Positions 36,437 to 46,163 of a stretch of DNA of 64,000 bases are shown piece by piece (position 1 is the first letter of the stretch; each line of letters starts with the position of its first letter). A program made the translations under genes and the position numbers. Source of the DNA: Martinezella lusitana (GTDB lineage: Bacteria; Pseudomonadota; Alphaproteobacteria; Rhizobiales; Rhizobiaceae); assembly GCF_014207095.1 (NCBI RefSeq), contig NZ_JACHBG010000015.1, forward strand, positions 62,001 to 126,000, written 5' to 3'. Below the pieces are notes generated by a model. It did no database searches. It worked only from the letters and a program-made list of their open reading frames with translations, and was not told where the DNA came from.

Positions 36437-36868
36437 ATGGGATTTAATCGGATGGACTCCGCAGCCTACCTTGCCAGTCAATTGGCGAAGGTATTTTCTC
36501 GCTCGTTGCTGCAACGGGCGAACAAGCTCGGTTTCTCGCCCGGACAGTTTCCAATCCTGCTGGAACTATGGTCCGAAGACGGGCTGACGCAGAAGCAATT
36601 GCTGGAGCGGGTCGATATCGAGCAGGCGACGATGGCCAATACGTTGTCCCGCATGGAACGCGACGGGCTGGTGGAGCGCCGCCCGCACCCAACAGACAAG
36701 CGGGCGCAACTCATCTTCCTGACGGTGAAGGCAAGCGAGATGAAGGCCGAGGCCATCGAGGCGGCGACCGCGACTGATTCCGAGCTTCTCAAGGATTTTC
36801 GCAATTTCGAGCGCGAACTGCTGCTGGAGTATATCCGGCGCATTCTGGACAACGCCAAGCATGATTGA
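36437..36868 (+). CDS. MarR-family transcriptional regulator
   Basis: 143 residues from the ATG at 36437; an ATG at 36452 (MDSAAYL) is an alternative. The winged HTH is clear: FSPGQFPILLELWSEDGLTQ, then LLERVDIEQATMANTLSRME, then the wing GLVERRPHPTDKRAQLIFLT. MarR proteins usually repress nearby genes in response to phenolics or oxidants. There is no divergent partner; the upstream gap holds the small RNA. Its target cannot be inferred. Confidence 0.9.
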   Translation: MGFNRMDSAAYLASQLAKVFSRSLLQRANKLGFSPGQFPILLELWSEDGLTQKQLLERVDIEQATMANTLSRMERDGLVERRPHPTDKRAQLIFLTVKASEMKAEAIEAATATDSELLKDFRNFERELLLEYIRRILDNAKHD

Positions 36869-36986
36869 AGCACTATTGCATAAGTCTAAAGTGTTACGGC
36901 ACCTTTGCGCGTCATAAATGACGCGCGGCGTTGTGGCGGGGAAAGCGCGCAGAGCGTTTCCGCGGCTTCACCGAAAGCGTTCCATC

Positions 36987-39323
36987 CTATCCGGCCGCCC
37001 GGTCCATGTCGGGAAACTGCTGGCTTGGCCCGATATCCGGCTTGCCGAAGAATATCCCCTGAAGTTGGGCACACCCCTCCTCGATGACGATGCGGCGCTG
37101 GATTTCCGTCTCCACGCCTTCCGTCACCACGGGCATATTTAGACTGTGCCCGAGACCGATGATCGCGCGGACGATAGAGCGCGCCGCCGGATCATGTTCG
37201 AGTGCGCCGGTGAAGCTGCGATCGACCTTGATCTTGTCGAAGGGGAATGCGCGCAGATTGCTGAGCGAGGAGAAGCCGGTGCCGAAATCGTCCATGACCA
37301 CACGAACGCCGAGGCGGTGCAGGCGCTGCAGCGTCGCAAGGACCGCCGTGCGTTCGCGCATCAGAGCTGCTTCAGTGATTTCAAGCTCCAGCCGCCGCGG
37401 ATCGAGCCCGGTTTTTCGCAGGATGCGCTCGATCTGGTCGTAGAGGGTCGGGATCATGAATTGCAGCGGCGACAGATTGACGGCGACGCTCGCGGGCTGA
37501 CGCCAGCGCATCGCTTCCTGGCACGCCTGTTCCAGCACCCACTCGCCGATTGCCGCAATCGATCCGCTCTCCTCGGCGATAGGAATGAACGTCTCGGGTT
37601 CGATGATCCCCCGGTCCGGATGCCGCCAGCGCAACAGGGCTTCGTAACCGCTGACGCTATCGCTGCCGACGTCGTAGATCGGCTGGTAGTCGAGATAGAG
37701 CTGCTTGCGCAGAATGGCTTGCCGCAAGTCGTTCTCAAGTTGCCGGCGCATACGGGCGGCCTTGTCCATCTCGGCGTCGAAGAAGCAGGCATGGCCGCGG
37801 CCGGCGCGCTTGGCGCGATAGAGCGCGGTATCCGCATTCGCATAGAGCTGCTCGGCATTGGCGCCATCGCGCGGAAAGATCGCAATGCCAAGGCTGACGC
37901 CAACCGCCGTCGGATCGCGGGCAGTGTCCATCTCCGCGGCGAATTCCACCAAGATGCGCTCCGCAAGACGCGTGGCGGCCTCGGGCTGCTGGCGCATGGG
38001 CTGGATGATGGCGAATTCGTCGCCGCCAAGTCTTGCAACCGTATCGCCCTCCTCGGCCACGCGCTGGAGGATGCCGGCGACCCTGCAAAGAAGGCGGTCG
38101 CCTTCGGCGTGACCGAAGACATCGTTGATCGCCTTGAACCGATCGAGATCCAGGCAGAAGACTGCGACCTCGCCATGCTTGCGGTTTGCCATCTGCAGCG
38201 CCTGTCGCATGCGCTGGTCGAACAGCGAGCGATTGGGAAGATCTGTCAATATGTCGTGATGGGCGAGATGCTCGATCATCTGCTGGGCCCGGCGCCGCTC
38301 CGTCAGGTCGCGCACGACGAGTACGCTGCATTCGTGGCCGCGATATGTAATGGAGCGGATCACGGTTTCGACGGGAATGGCCTTGCCGTCGCGACCGGAA
38401 AGCGTTGTTTCAAGCGGAATGGCAGCTTCGGTGCAGGCCTCCAGATCGAGTGTCAGAAAGGCTTCCGGCACCGCACCGACCACCTGCTGGGCGGACCATC
38501 CGGAAATGGTGAAGAAGCGTTCGTTCGCATCAATGATCCGGCCGTCTCGGAGGACCAGCAGCCCTTCCAGCGACGCATTGGCAAAGCCACGCAGATCGGT
38601 GAGATGACGATCGATGAAAATCGCGCCGAGAGAGCTGAGAATCAGTGCCGTGGCTGCCGCCAGGACGATGCTGGCAAGGATGCTGCGGTCGATGGCGAGC
38701 GCCTCCGAGGGCACATCAGTCTCCAGCGTAAGCGCGACACCGCTCATCGCCGTGAAGTGTAGCGAACATATCGCCAACAGCAGCAAGAGCGCGCCGACAA
38801 CGATGCGCCTGACGCGATGAAGCCTGCGAAAGGCGACAAAGGCCAATGAAGCAAAGCTGATACCGACGGCAACCGACGCGACAATACGTGGCAGGCTGTA
38901 GGAGAGCTTGGCCGATGTTTCTATGGCCTGCATGCCGGTGAAGTGCATGGCGCCGATGCCGAATGCCATCAACACGCCGCCACAGGCGAACGAGATCGAA
39001 TTGTCCCACTCGAATGCGACGGAGATGGCGAGCCATGAGCCGAGAATTGCAAACACCATCGACAGCAACGTTGGTGACACGGCATAGGTGATGGGGATGC
39101 TGTCCTGATATGCCAGCATGGCGATGAAATGCGTCGCCCATATGCCGACACCGCTGGCAAAGGCCGCAGCGGTGATCCAGTAGCGGCGCTGATGCGAGCG
39201 GCACTCCTGCGCGCGTGCGAAAAGTAGCATGGTGGCGAGGCTGCCCATCAGGCAGGTGAATGCGGCAACAAAAATCAGCCTGATATCATGATCGTCGCGG
39301 ATGCATGCAATCACTGAAAACAT
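36987..39323 (-). CDS. MHYT-PAS-GGDEF-EAL cyclic-di-GMP signalling protein
   Basis: 778 residues. The N-terminal 240 residues hold about seven membrane helices with the MHYT sensor motifs THFIAML, MHFTGMQ and LHFTAMS, proposed to bind metal and sense oxygen, CO or NO. A PAS domain follows (about 255-360), then a GGDEF domain with intact RLGGDEFAII, then an EAL domain with intact YEALLRW, LEITEAAL and MDDFGTGFSSL. Both cyclase and phosphodiesterase sites look competent, so the net activity cannot be predicted. It is a single gene whose upstream region to 39520 is AT-rich. Confidence 0.94.
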   Translation of the reverse strand: MFSVIACIRDDHDIRLIFVAAFTCLMGSLATMLLFARAQECRSHQRRYWITAAAFASGVGIWATHFIAMLAYQDSIPITYAVSPTLLSMVFAILGSWLAISVAFEWDNSISFACGGVLMAFGIGAMHFTGMQAIETSAKLSYSLPRIVASVAVGISFASLAFVAFRRLHRVRRIVVGALLLLLAICSLHFTAMSGVALTLETDVPSEALAIDRSILASIVLAAATALILSSLGAIFIDRHLTDLRGFANASLEGLLVLRDGRIIDANERFFTISGWSAQQVVGAVPEAFLTLDLEACTEAAIPLETTLSGRDGKAIPVETVIRSITYRGHECSVLVVRDLTERRRAQQMIEHLAHHDILTDLPNRSLFDQRMRQALQMANRKHGEVAVFCLDLDRFKAINDVFGHAEGDRLLCRVAGILQRVAEEGDTVARLGGDEFAIIQPMRQQPEAATRLAERILVEFAAEMDTARDPTAVGVSLGIAIFPRDGANAEQLYANADTALYRAKRAGRGHACFFDAEMDKAARMRRQLENDLRQAILRKQLYLDYQPIYDVGSDSVSGYEALLRWRHPDRGIIEPETFIPIAEESGSIAAIGEWVLEQACQEAMRWRQPASVAVNLSPLQFMIPTLYDQIERILRKTGLDPRRLELEITEAALMRERTAVLATLQRLHRLGVRVVMDDFGTGFSSLSNLRAFPFDKIKVDRSFTGALEHDPAARSIVRAIIGLGHSLNMPVVTEGVETEIQRRIVIEEGCAQLQGIFFGKPDIGPSQQFPDMDRAAG

Positions 39324-39520
39324 TTGGTGCCCCTGGAATACGCCTCTAGATTGATGTTATTTCTAATAATCTAAAGAACTTGTAAATTACATGCGCAACT
39401 ATGCACATAATGACCACCTTGCCGCAACGAAGTAAGCTACGGTAAATTTTCGGTTTTGATGCCTCGAAACCCGCCGGGCTTTGGTCTATCGTCCCGCCAA
39501 ACTCATGTAAGGAGTCGGAT

Positions 39521-40909
39521 ATGACCGATATATCGCCCGTTCTCGATCGTGCCGATCAGAACCTCCCCTCCAGCCTGGACAAGCTCTTCGAGTTGCTCCG
39601 CATCAAGTCCATTTCGACCGATCCGGACTACAAGGCGGAGTGCCGCAAGGCGGCGGAATGGCTGGTCGCCTACCTGAACTCGATCGGCTTTACCGCGTCC
39701 GTCCGCGACACGCCTGGCCATCCGATGGTGGTCGCGCATCACGATGCCGGCAGCGCCAACGCGCCGCATGTGCTGTTCTACGGCCACTACGACGTGCAGC
39801 CGGTCGATCCGATCGAACTCTGGGAAAGCGATCCCTTTGCGCCTGCCATCAAGGACATGGGCGATGGCCGCAAGATCCTGACCGGCCGCGGCACCTCCGA
39901 CGACAAGGGCCAGCTGATGACCTTCGTCGAAGCCGTACGTGCCTACAAGGAAACCAAAGGCGCGCTTCCTGTACGCATCTCCATCCTGTTCGAAGGCGAA
40001 GAGGAATCCGGCTCTCCTTCGCTGAAGCCTTTCCTCGAAGCCAATGCCGCCGAGCTGAAAGCCGATTTCGCGCTGGTGTGCGATACCGGCATGTGGGACG
40101 GCGACACGCCGGCAATCTGCGCCGGCCTGCGCGGGCTTGTCGGCGAGGAGATTGTCATCACCGCAGCCGATCGCGACCTGCATTCGGGCGTATTCGGTGG
40201 CGCCGCGGCCAACCCGATCCACATCCTCACCGATATCCTCGCCGGCCTGCATGACGAAACCGGACGCGTGACGCTTCCCGGCTTCTATGAGGGTGTCGAG
40301 GAAACGCCATCCAACATCAAGGCCTCCTGGGAAAAGCTGGGACTGACGGACGAAGACTTCCTCGGCGAAGTCGGACTGTCGATCCCCTCGGGCGAAAAGG
40401 GCCGCTCGGTGATGGAACTCACCTGGGCGCGGCCGACGGCCGAGGTCAACGGCATCTGGGGCGGCTATACAGGCGCCGGGTTCAAGACCGTAATCGCTGC
40501 CAAGGCATCCGCGAAGGTCTCCTTCCGTCTCGTCGGCCAACAGAATCCGGCGGCAATCCGCGAGAATTTCCGCGCCTATGTGCGCTCGAAGATCCCCGCC
40601 GATTGCTCGGTGGAATTCCACGAGCACGGCGGCTCGCCGGCCATCCAGCTTTCCTACGATTCGCCGGCGCTGACCAAGGCGAAGAACGCCCTCTCCAGCG
40701 AATGGCCGAAACCCGCCATCGTCATCGGCATGGGCGGCTCGATCCCGATCGTCGGCGATTTCCAGAAGATGCTCGGCATGGAATCGCTGCTGATCGGCTT
40801 CGGTCTCTCCGACGACCGCATCCATTCGCCCAACGAGAAATACGAGCTGCGTTCCTACCACAAGGGCATCCGCTCCTGGATCCGTGTGCTCGACGCGCTC
40901 GCGGTTTGA
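39521..40909 (+). CDS. M20-family dipeptidase/peptidase
   Basis: 462 residues from the ATG at 39521 with AAGGAG upstream. A zinc metallopeptidase of the M20A/ArgE-DapE-CPG2 superfamily. The first zinc motif GHYDVQPVDPIELWESDPF, the bridging Asp in GRGTSDDKGQ, the catalytic Glu pair FEGEEESGSPS and the later Asp in VCDTGMWDGDTP are intact, with a dimerisation domain inserted in the middle. No signal peptide, so cytosolic. Substrate is probably a dipeptide or N-acyl amino acid. Confidence 0.9.
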   Translation: MTDISPVLDRADQNLPSSLDKLFELLRIKSISTDPDYKAECRKAAEWLVAYLNSIGFTASVRDTPGHPMVVAHHDAGSANAPHVLFYGHYDVQPVDPIELWESDPFAPAIKDMGDGRKILTGRGTSDDKGQLMTFVEAVRAYKETKGALPVRISILFEGEEESGSPSLKPFLEANAAELKADFALVCDTGMWDGDTPAICAGLRGLVGEEIVITAADRDLHSGVFGGAAANPIHILTDILAGLHDETGRVTLPGFYEGVEETPSNIKASWEKLGLTDEDFLGEVGLSIPSGEKGRSVMELTWARPTAEVNGIWGGYTGAGFKTVIAAKASAKVSFRLVGQQNPAAIRENFRAYVRSKIPADCSVEFHEHGGSPAIQLSYDSPALTKAKNALSSEWPKPAIVIGMGGSIPIVGDFQKMLGMESLLIGFGLSDDRIHSPNEKYELRSYHKGIRSWIRVLDALAV

Positions 40910-41022
40910 TTGACCGACCGGGGCGCGCAGGTCACTTTGCGCGCCCTCCTGCACCTACTCCGCCTCGACGGCCTTCAATACGGGCAACAGCTGATCGCTC
41001 GACCAAATCTATGAGATAGACC

Positions 41023-41943
41023 ATGGGAATCTGGATCGACACCGACATGGGGTTCGATGACATCGCCGCCATTCTGGTGGTTGCGAACTCGAACCTCGCC
41101 ATCGACGGCGTTTCGCTGGTGAGCGGCAACGCGCCGCTCGCCCATGTTCGCGACAATGCGGCAAGTGCTGCCGCGGTCTTCGGCTGGAGATTCCCCATCC
41201 ATACCGGCCGCGAACTGCCTGTCCTGTGCAAGCTGGAAACCGCCCAGAGCATCCTTGGCCAGAACGGCATTCCGACAGCAGGCAGAAGCCTGCCGTCAGC
41301 CGAACCCCTTCCCTTCAGCGACGCCTTCGCTGCGCTCTGCGGCTGGCTCGGCGACGGCAACGGGCCGAAGCGCATCCTGGCGCTTGGTCCGCTGACGAAT
41401 ATCGCCGCCCTCGCGCTGGCGCGCCCAGACCTTGCCGCCCGTATCGACGAGCTGACCTGGATGGGCGGCGGCGTCACCGCGGGCAATCATACGGCCTCGG
41501 CCGAATTCAACGCCTTTGCCGATCCCGAAGCTTTGGCGATCGTGCTTGCGCACGGCTTGCCGCTGCGCATGGTCGATCTCGACATCTGTCGAAAGGTGCT
41601 GGCGTGGCCCGAGGATGTTGCGCATCTGCGCCAAACGGCAGGCGAAAAGGCGCAGCTGCTCGCCGATCTGCTGGAAGGCTACGTCAACATCGCCATCAGT
41701 CGCGGGCGGCCGGCCATGGCGATCTACGATCCGACGGCAGCGGCCATATTCGTTACCCCGGAGATTGCCGTGCTAAAGCACGCGCGTATCGACGCTGAAC
41801 TGCACGGCCAGCACACGCGCGGCCGCACCGTCGTCGAAACGCGCGCCTCACATGGTGCATTCAACGCGCATTTCGCTACCGAGATCGATGCGGAGAAGGC
41901 GCGCACGATCATATTCGACGCGCTGTGTCAGGCAGCCGCCTGA
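41023..41943 (+). CDS. Nucleoside hydrolase (inosine/uridine-preferring family)
   Basis: 306 residues. The N-terminal IDTDMGFDDIAA is the calcium-binding signature of ribonucleoside hydrolases, which split nucleosides into base and ribose. LALGPLTNIAALAL and MGGGVTAGNHTASAEFN follow, and the C-terminal Asp in IYDPTAAAIFV is the remaining metal ligand. It starts 114 bases after the M20 gene on the same strand. Probably cytosolic purine or pyrimidine salvage; the exact base preference is open. Confidence 0.92.
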   Translation: MGIWIDTDMGFDDIAAILVVANSNLAIDGVSLVSGNAPLAHVRDNAASAAAVFGWRFPIHTGRELPVLCKLETAQSILGQNGIPTAGRSLPSAEPLPFSDAFAALCGWLGDGNGPKRILALGPLTNIAALALARPDLAARIDELTWMGGGVTAGNHTASAEFNAFADPEALAIVLAHGLPLRMVDLDICRKVLAWPEDVAHLRQTAGEKAQLLADLLEGYVNIAISRGRPAMAIYDPTAAAIFVTPEIAVLKHARIDAELHGQHTRGRTVVETRASHGAFNAHFATEIDAEKARTIIFDALCQAAA

Positions 41944-41982
41944 CGCCAAATTGGACATGGCGACGGAAGAGCGAACTCTATC

Positions 41983-43158
41983 TCAGCCCCCTTCCCTTAG
42001 CTCCTGCTGCACCAGCGTCGTCCAGAAGGCAACGCCGGAACCGATCGCGTCGTCGGCAAAATCATAAGCCGTGTTGTGATGCAGAGCGCCGTCGACAGCC
42101 GGGCCATTGCCGAGCCAAACGTAGCAGCCCGGCGCCTTCTGACCGAAGAATGCGAAATCGTCGCCAGCGGTCGACGGCGGAAAACGGGTCCGCGCCTTCT
42201 CGCCGAAAACCGCCTGGGCTGCCTTCAATGCCCGTGCGGTGGCATCCGCATCGTTGACGACAGGCGGAATGCGGCGCTCGAAGTGATAGTCGGCCGCGAT
42301 CCCGTACATGGCGGCAGTGCCGTGGGCCAGACGGCCAATTTCCCGCTCCAGCTGATCGCGGACCTCGGGCGCATAGGCGCGCGCCGTGCCCCCGATCTCG
42401 ACGGTATCGGGAATAACGTTTAGCGCATTGGGGTCGCCCGCCTGAAGCGCGCAGGCGCTGACGACGGCGGGCTGTAGCGGATCGACGACGCGGCCGACAA
42501 TGGTTTGCAGCGAAGAAAGGAAAGTCGCGGCCGCCGTGATCGGATCCTTGCCGAGATGCGGTTTTGCCCCATGCGTACCGGTGCCGCGAAAAGTGACGCG
42601 CCAAGTATCCGACGAGGCGAGCTGCGGCCCTTCGACGACGGCCATCTCGTCGACGTCGAGACCTGGCATGTTGTGCAGGCCATAAACGGCATCGCAGGGA
42701 AACATGTCGAAGAAGCCTTCCTCCACCATGCGATGCGCACCACCGCGGCCTTCTTCGGCTGGCTGGAAGATGAAATGCACGGTTCCCGAAAAGCCGCGCT
42801 TGGCGGCCAGATGGCGGGCAGCGCCGATCAACATGGTCGTATGGCCATCATGCCCGCAGGCATGCATCTTGCCGGGAATGGTGGACTTGTAGGGGCGGCT
42901 GGCCTTTTCCGGCATGGCCAGTGCGTCCATGTCGGCGCGAAGGCCAATGCTGCGCGTGCCGTTACCGACCTGCAGCGTGCCAACGACGCCGGTCTTGCCG
43001 AGGCCGCGATGCACCTTGAGCCCCGCTTCCTCCAGCAAGGTAGCGACGATGCCGCTGGTGCGCTCCTCCTCGAAACCAAGTTCCGGATGGGCATGAAGGT
43101 TACGACGAAGCGATGTGAGGAAAGGGAGATCCTGGACGATCTCTTCGGGCAAAGACAT
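41983..43158 (-). CDS. M20D-family amidohydrolase (hippurate hydrolase-like)
   Basis: 391 residues from the ATG at 43158, which has AAGGA 6 bases upstream; earlier GTG and ATG codons are less well placed. Family motifs RRNLHAHPELGFEE, MHACGHDGHTTMLI (with the metal-binding Cys-Gly-His), FQPAEEGRGGAHRM and FAFFGQKAPGCYVW are intact. Members hydrolyse N-acyl amino acids or aromatic amides such as hippurate or IAA conjugates. It is convergent with the nucleoside hydrolase. The substrate is not predictable. Confidence 0.92.
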   Translation of the reverse strand: MSLPEEIVQDLPFLTSLRRNLHAHPELGFEEERTSGIVATLLEEAGLKVHRGLGKTGVVGTLQVGNGTRSIGLRADMDALAMPEKASRPYKSTIPGKMHACGHDGHTTMLIGAARHLAAKRGFSGTVHFIFQPAEEGRGGAHRMVEEGFFDMFPCDAVYGLHNMPGLDVDEMAVVEGPQLASSDTWRVTFRGTGTHGAKPHLGKDPITAAATFLSSLQTIVGRVVDPLQPAVVSACALQAGDPNALNVIPDTVEIGGTARAYAPEVRDQLEREIGRLAHGTAAMYGIAADYHFERRIPPVVNDADATARALKAAQAVFGEKARTRFPPSTAGDDFAFFGQKAPGCYVWLGNGPAVDGALHHNTAYDFADDAIGSGVAFWTTLVQQELREGG

Positions 43159-43340
43159 GGGCATTCCTTCGATGTGAGGCACGATGAGGGCGTGCCTAAA
43201 GCGCGCCGCGATCTTTCAGATTCGCTTCTTGCGCTTCAGGCCTTTGATTTGGCGCATGTCGTTGTCGCAAAACCGCTGCACACTTTGCGCGACATGCTTT
43301 ATCTTCCCCAAAGCACCGCCTCCTTCAACCCAAATGAAGC

Positions 43341-44402
43341 TCAGACATCGAGCTTGTTGAAGACATGTGCCTTTCCGATAACGGTCAGCGACACCACGCT
43401 GCCGACCTCTGGCAAGCCGACCCCGGAGCTTTTGATGTTCAAGGTCTCCGAACCATTGGCGTTGGACAGGACCACAGTCACGGTGCAGACGGCGCCGCCG
43501 AACTCGATTTCGGTTACCTTGCCGATGCAGGCCGCGTCCGCGCCCACATCGGCGATCGTCTCAAGGCGCAATTGCTCGGGCCGCAGCATGATATCGGTCC
43601 GCCCCTGCGCATTTTCGGCATCGACCGGGATACGGCCGAGTATGCACTTGGCAGATCCGCCATCGAGATCGCCCGGCAACACGATAGCATCGCCGAGGAA
43701 GAGCGCGGTTTCGCGATCCCTGGGGCTGAGATAAAGAGCCTGCGGCGTTCCGGCCTGTATGAGCGCGCCCTCGCGCAGGACAGCGACCTGATCCGCAAAG
43801 GAGAGAGCTTCTGTCTGATCGTGCGTGACGAGCACTGCGGTGATGCCGGCGATTTGCAACACACGGGCGACGGCCTTTCGCATGTTTTCGCGCAGGCCGG
43901 TATCGAGGGCGGAAAATGGCTCGTCGAGCAACATCAGCCTCGGTTTGCGACCGAGTGCACGCGCAAGGGCTACGCGCTGCTGTTGGCCGCCGGAAAGCTC
44001 GTGAGGCCGGCGCGTGAGCATGTTGCGGTCGAGTTCGACCATATCGATGAGAGCGTTGATCTGCTGATCGCGGTCGCGTGCACCGCGCTCCATGCCGAAG
44101 CCGACATTCTCGGCGACGCTGAGATGCGGAAACAAGGCGCCGTCCTGGGCGACGATGCCGATGCCGCGACGATGCGCCGGCACAATGGCCTCGCCGTCCG
44201 CCAAGGTCTCGCCGTGAAGCACGACCTGCCCTGCATCAGGGGTTTCGAAACCGGCGATGATACGCAGCAGCGTCGTCTTGCCCGAGCCGGATGGACCGAC
44301 GATAGCTGTACGGCTGCCGGCGGCGACCGTGAGATCGATATTGTTCAGTGCGCGGACGGGACCGTAGCGCTTGCTGATATTCTTGATCGCCAGAAAGGTC
44401 AT
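43341..44402 (-). CDS. Fe3+-type ABC transporter ATP-binding protein (FbpC-like)
   Basis: 353 residues. Walker A GPSGSGKTTLLR, Q-loop VAQDGALFPHLSV, signature LSGGQQQRVALARAL, Walker B LMLLDEPFSALD, switch VTHDQTEAL. A TOBE-type C-terminal domain (about 240-353) is present as in FbpC/SfuC. It overlaps the permease stop by 4 bases (ATGA), so the three genes form one operon. The iron role rests on the binding protein and upstream iron box. Confidence 0.9.
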   Translation of the reverse strand: MTFLAIKNISKRYGPVRALNNIDLTVAAGSRTAIVGPSGSGKTTLLRIIAGFETPDAGQVVLHGETLADGEAIVPAHRRGIGIVAQDGALFPHLSVAENVGFGMERGARDRDQQINALIDMVELDRNMLTRRPHELSGGQQQRVALARALGRKPRLMLLDEPFSALDTGLRENMRKAVARVLQIAGITAVLVTHDQTEALSFADQVAVLREGALIQAGTPQALYLSPRDRETALFLGDAIVLPGDLDGGSAKCILGRIPVDAENAQGRTDIMLRPEQLRLETIADVGADAACIGKVTEIEFGGAVCTVTVVLSNANGSETLNIKSSGVGLPEVGSVVSLTVIGKAHVFNKLDV

Positions 44403-46009
44403 TGTCCGGCCGTTCGTTTGGATTGCACATAAAGGAGAAGGGTGAGCGGCAGCGACAGGACGACCATCATGAAGGCGTAGGGTGCCGCCGAAACATAGTC
44501 GATTTCGCTCGTCAGCGACCAGAATTTCGTCGCCAGCGTTTCCGTGCCGTTGGGAGAAAGCATCAGCGTTGCCGTCAGCTCGTTGGTGATGCCGAGCGCG
44601 ACGAGGGCTACGCTGGCGGCAAAGCCGGGTGCGGCAAGCCGCATGGTAACCTGCCGCACGGCCTGCGACGGCGTGCGGCCGAGCGCCATGGCGGCTCGCT
44701 CGAGTTCGACCGGCGCCTGGGCGATGCTGGCGCGCAGGCCGACCATGGCGCGCGGCAGGAACAAGAGGACGTAGGCGAGCAGGAGCGTTGCAAAGGTCTG
44801 ATAGAGCGGCAGGACCAGCCGGACCGTGATCGACACCAGCGCCAGTGCGACGACGACTCCCGGCAGCGAGCCGACATAATAATGGCAGGCTTCCAGAACG
44901 CGCTGCAGTCGACCCGGCGCGCGTACCGACAGCCAGGCCATGGGCGTTGCGGCGATGGTGGTGAGAAGACCGCCCGCTATCGCGAGAGCAATGGTTTGCA
45001 GCAGGGCCGAGCCGACCGTATCGATGCGCCAGATGCCGAAACCGCCGAGATAAAGCCAACGGGCCAGAGTGACGAAAGGAATGCCGAGCGTCAGCACGGA
45101 TGTGACGACGGGCAGCGCGATGGCAGGGCCGACGAACCAACCCAGACGGCGGCGATCAGCCGGGCGGGCAGCGCCCGAACCGACACGGGCATAGCGCTCG
45201 TTGCCGCGCGCCAGCACCTCAATGCCGAGCAGAAGCAGGCAGCAGAAGACAAGGACACCACCGAGCATATTGGCGGCTGGGCTGTTATAGGCCGACTGGA
45301 ACTGATCGACGATCGCGGTCGAGAAGGTGTCGAAGCGGATCATCACATAGAGGCCATATTCCGCCAGGAGATGCAGGCCGATCAGCAGCGAACCGCCGCA
45401 AATCGCAAGGCGAAGCTGCGGCAGGACCGCGCGGAAGAAGACACGCCAAGGGCCGAGGCCGAGCGAGGCGGCGGCATCCTCGATCGCCGGATCGAGCCGG
45501 CGCAGAGCCGCGGCGACAGGCAGATAGAGGAAGGGAAAATAGGCAAGCACCGATACGAGGACGCCGCTCCACAGCCCGCGCATGCTGGGCACGAGGCTGA
45601 CCCAGGCGTAGCTGTGCACGAAGGCAGGCACCGCGAGTGGTGCCGCCGCCAGCCAAGACCAGAGGCGGGCTCCGGGAATATCGGTACGCTCTGTCAGCCA
45701 GGCCAGCGTGACCGCGAGCAGGATGCACAACGGAATGGTGCAGACTTCGAGCAGGACGGTATTGACGAGCAACTCGCCGACGCGATTGCGGAAGATCAGG
45801 GCGATGACCTCGGCCCAGCCCGTATCGATCGTGATCCAGGCGATGAAGCCGAGCGGCACCAGACTGAGGAGCGCGACGATGGACGCGAGAGCGACGACGG
45901 AACCATGCCGAACGCGACTACGAGGGGCGGCCGTCAACTGGGGCATCTGCATGGCGGCAGGTTCGCCGGCATATGTGTTCTTCTGCAGCAAATCCGAGCT
46001 GCCTTTCAC
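44399..46009 (-). CDS. Fe3+-type ABC transporter permease (FbpB-like, two fused domains)
   Basis: 536 residues with about twelve membrane helices in two homologous halves, as in FbpB/SfuB. Coupling loops are seen at EDAAASLGLGPWRVFFRAVLP and ERAAMALGRTPSQAVRQVTM. Start is the ATG at 46009; an in-frame ATG 19 codons later (MQMPQL) is possible. About 155 bases separate it from the binding-protein gene. It moves ferric ion across the inner membrane. Confidence 0.92.
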   Translation of the reverse strand: MKGSSDLLQKNTYAGEPAAMQMPQLTAAPRSRVRHGSVVALASIVALLSLVPLGFIAWITIDTGWAEVIALIFRNRVGELLVNTVLLEVCTIPLCILLAVTLAWLTERTDIPGARLWSWLAAAPLAVPAFVHSYAWVSLVPSMRGLWSGVLVSVLAYFPFLYLPVAAALRRLDPAIEDAAASLGLGPWRVFFRAVLPQLRLAICGGSLLIGLHLLAEYGLYVMIRFDTFSTAIVDQFQSAYNSPAANMLGGVLVFCCLLLLGIEVLARGNERYARVGSGAARPADRRRLGWFVGPAIALPVVTSVLTLGIPFVTLARWLYLGGFGIWRIDTVGSALLQTIALAIAGGLLTTIAATPMAWLSVRAPGRLQRVLEACHYYVGSLPGVVVALALVSITVRLVLPLYQTFATLLLAYVLLFLPRAMVGLRASIAQAPVELERAAMALGRTPSQAVRQVTMRLAAPGFAASVALVALGITNELTATLMLSPNGTETLATKFWSLTSEIDYVSAAPYAFMMVVLSLPLTLLLYVQSKRTAGQ

Positions 46010-46163
46010 GCCCTGAAATAGGAAGGCAACCGCCGCAGACGGCGGTTGCCCGATCGATCGGCCTTAGGGCCATCCCTATGCCCCTAGCAGGGCATAGGAC
46101 AATGATGCAAGAGCCAAGCCCGTCCGAAGGCACCCTAAAAGCGCCGCGACGCGGGCATTCGCC

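Noticed and set aside
44402..46021. Plus-strand open frame of 539 codons
   Set aside because: It mirrors the fused iron permease and consists mostly of Arg, Gln, Asp and Gly without a domain.
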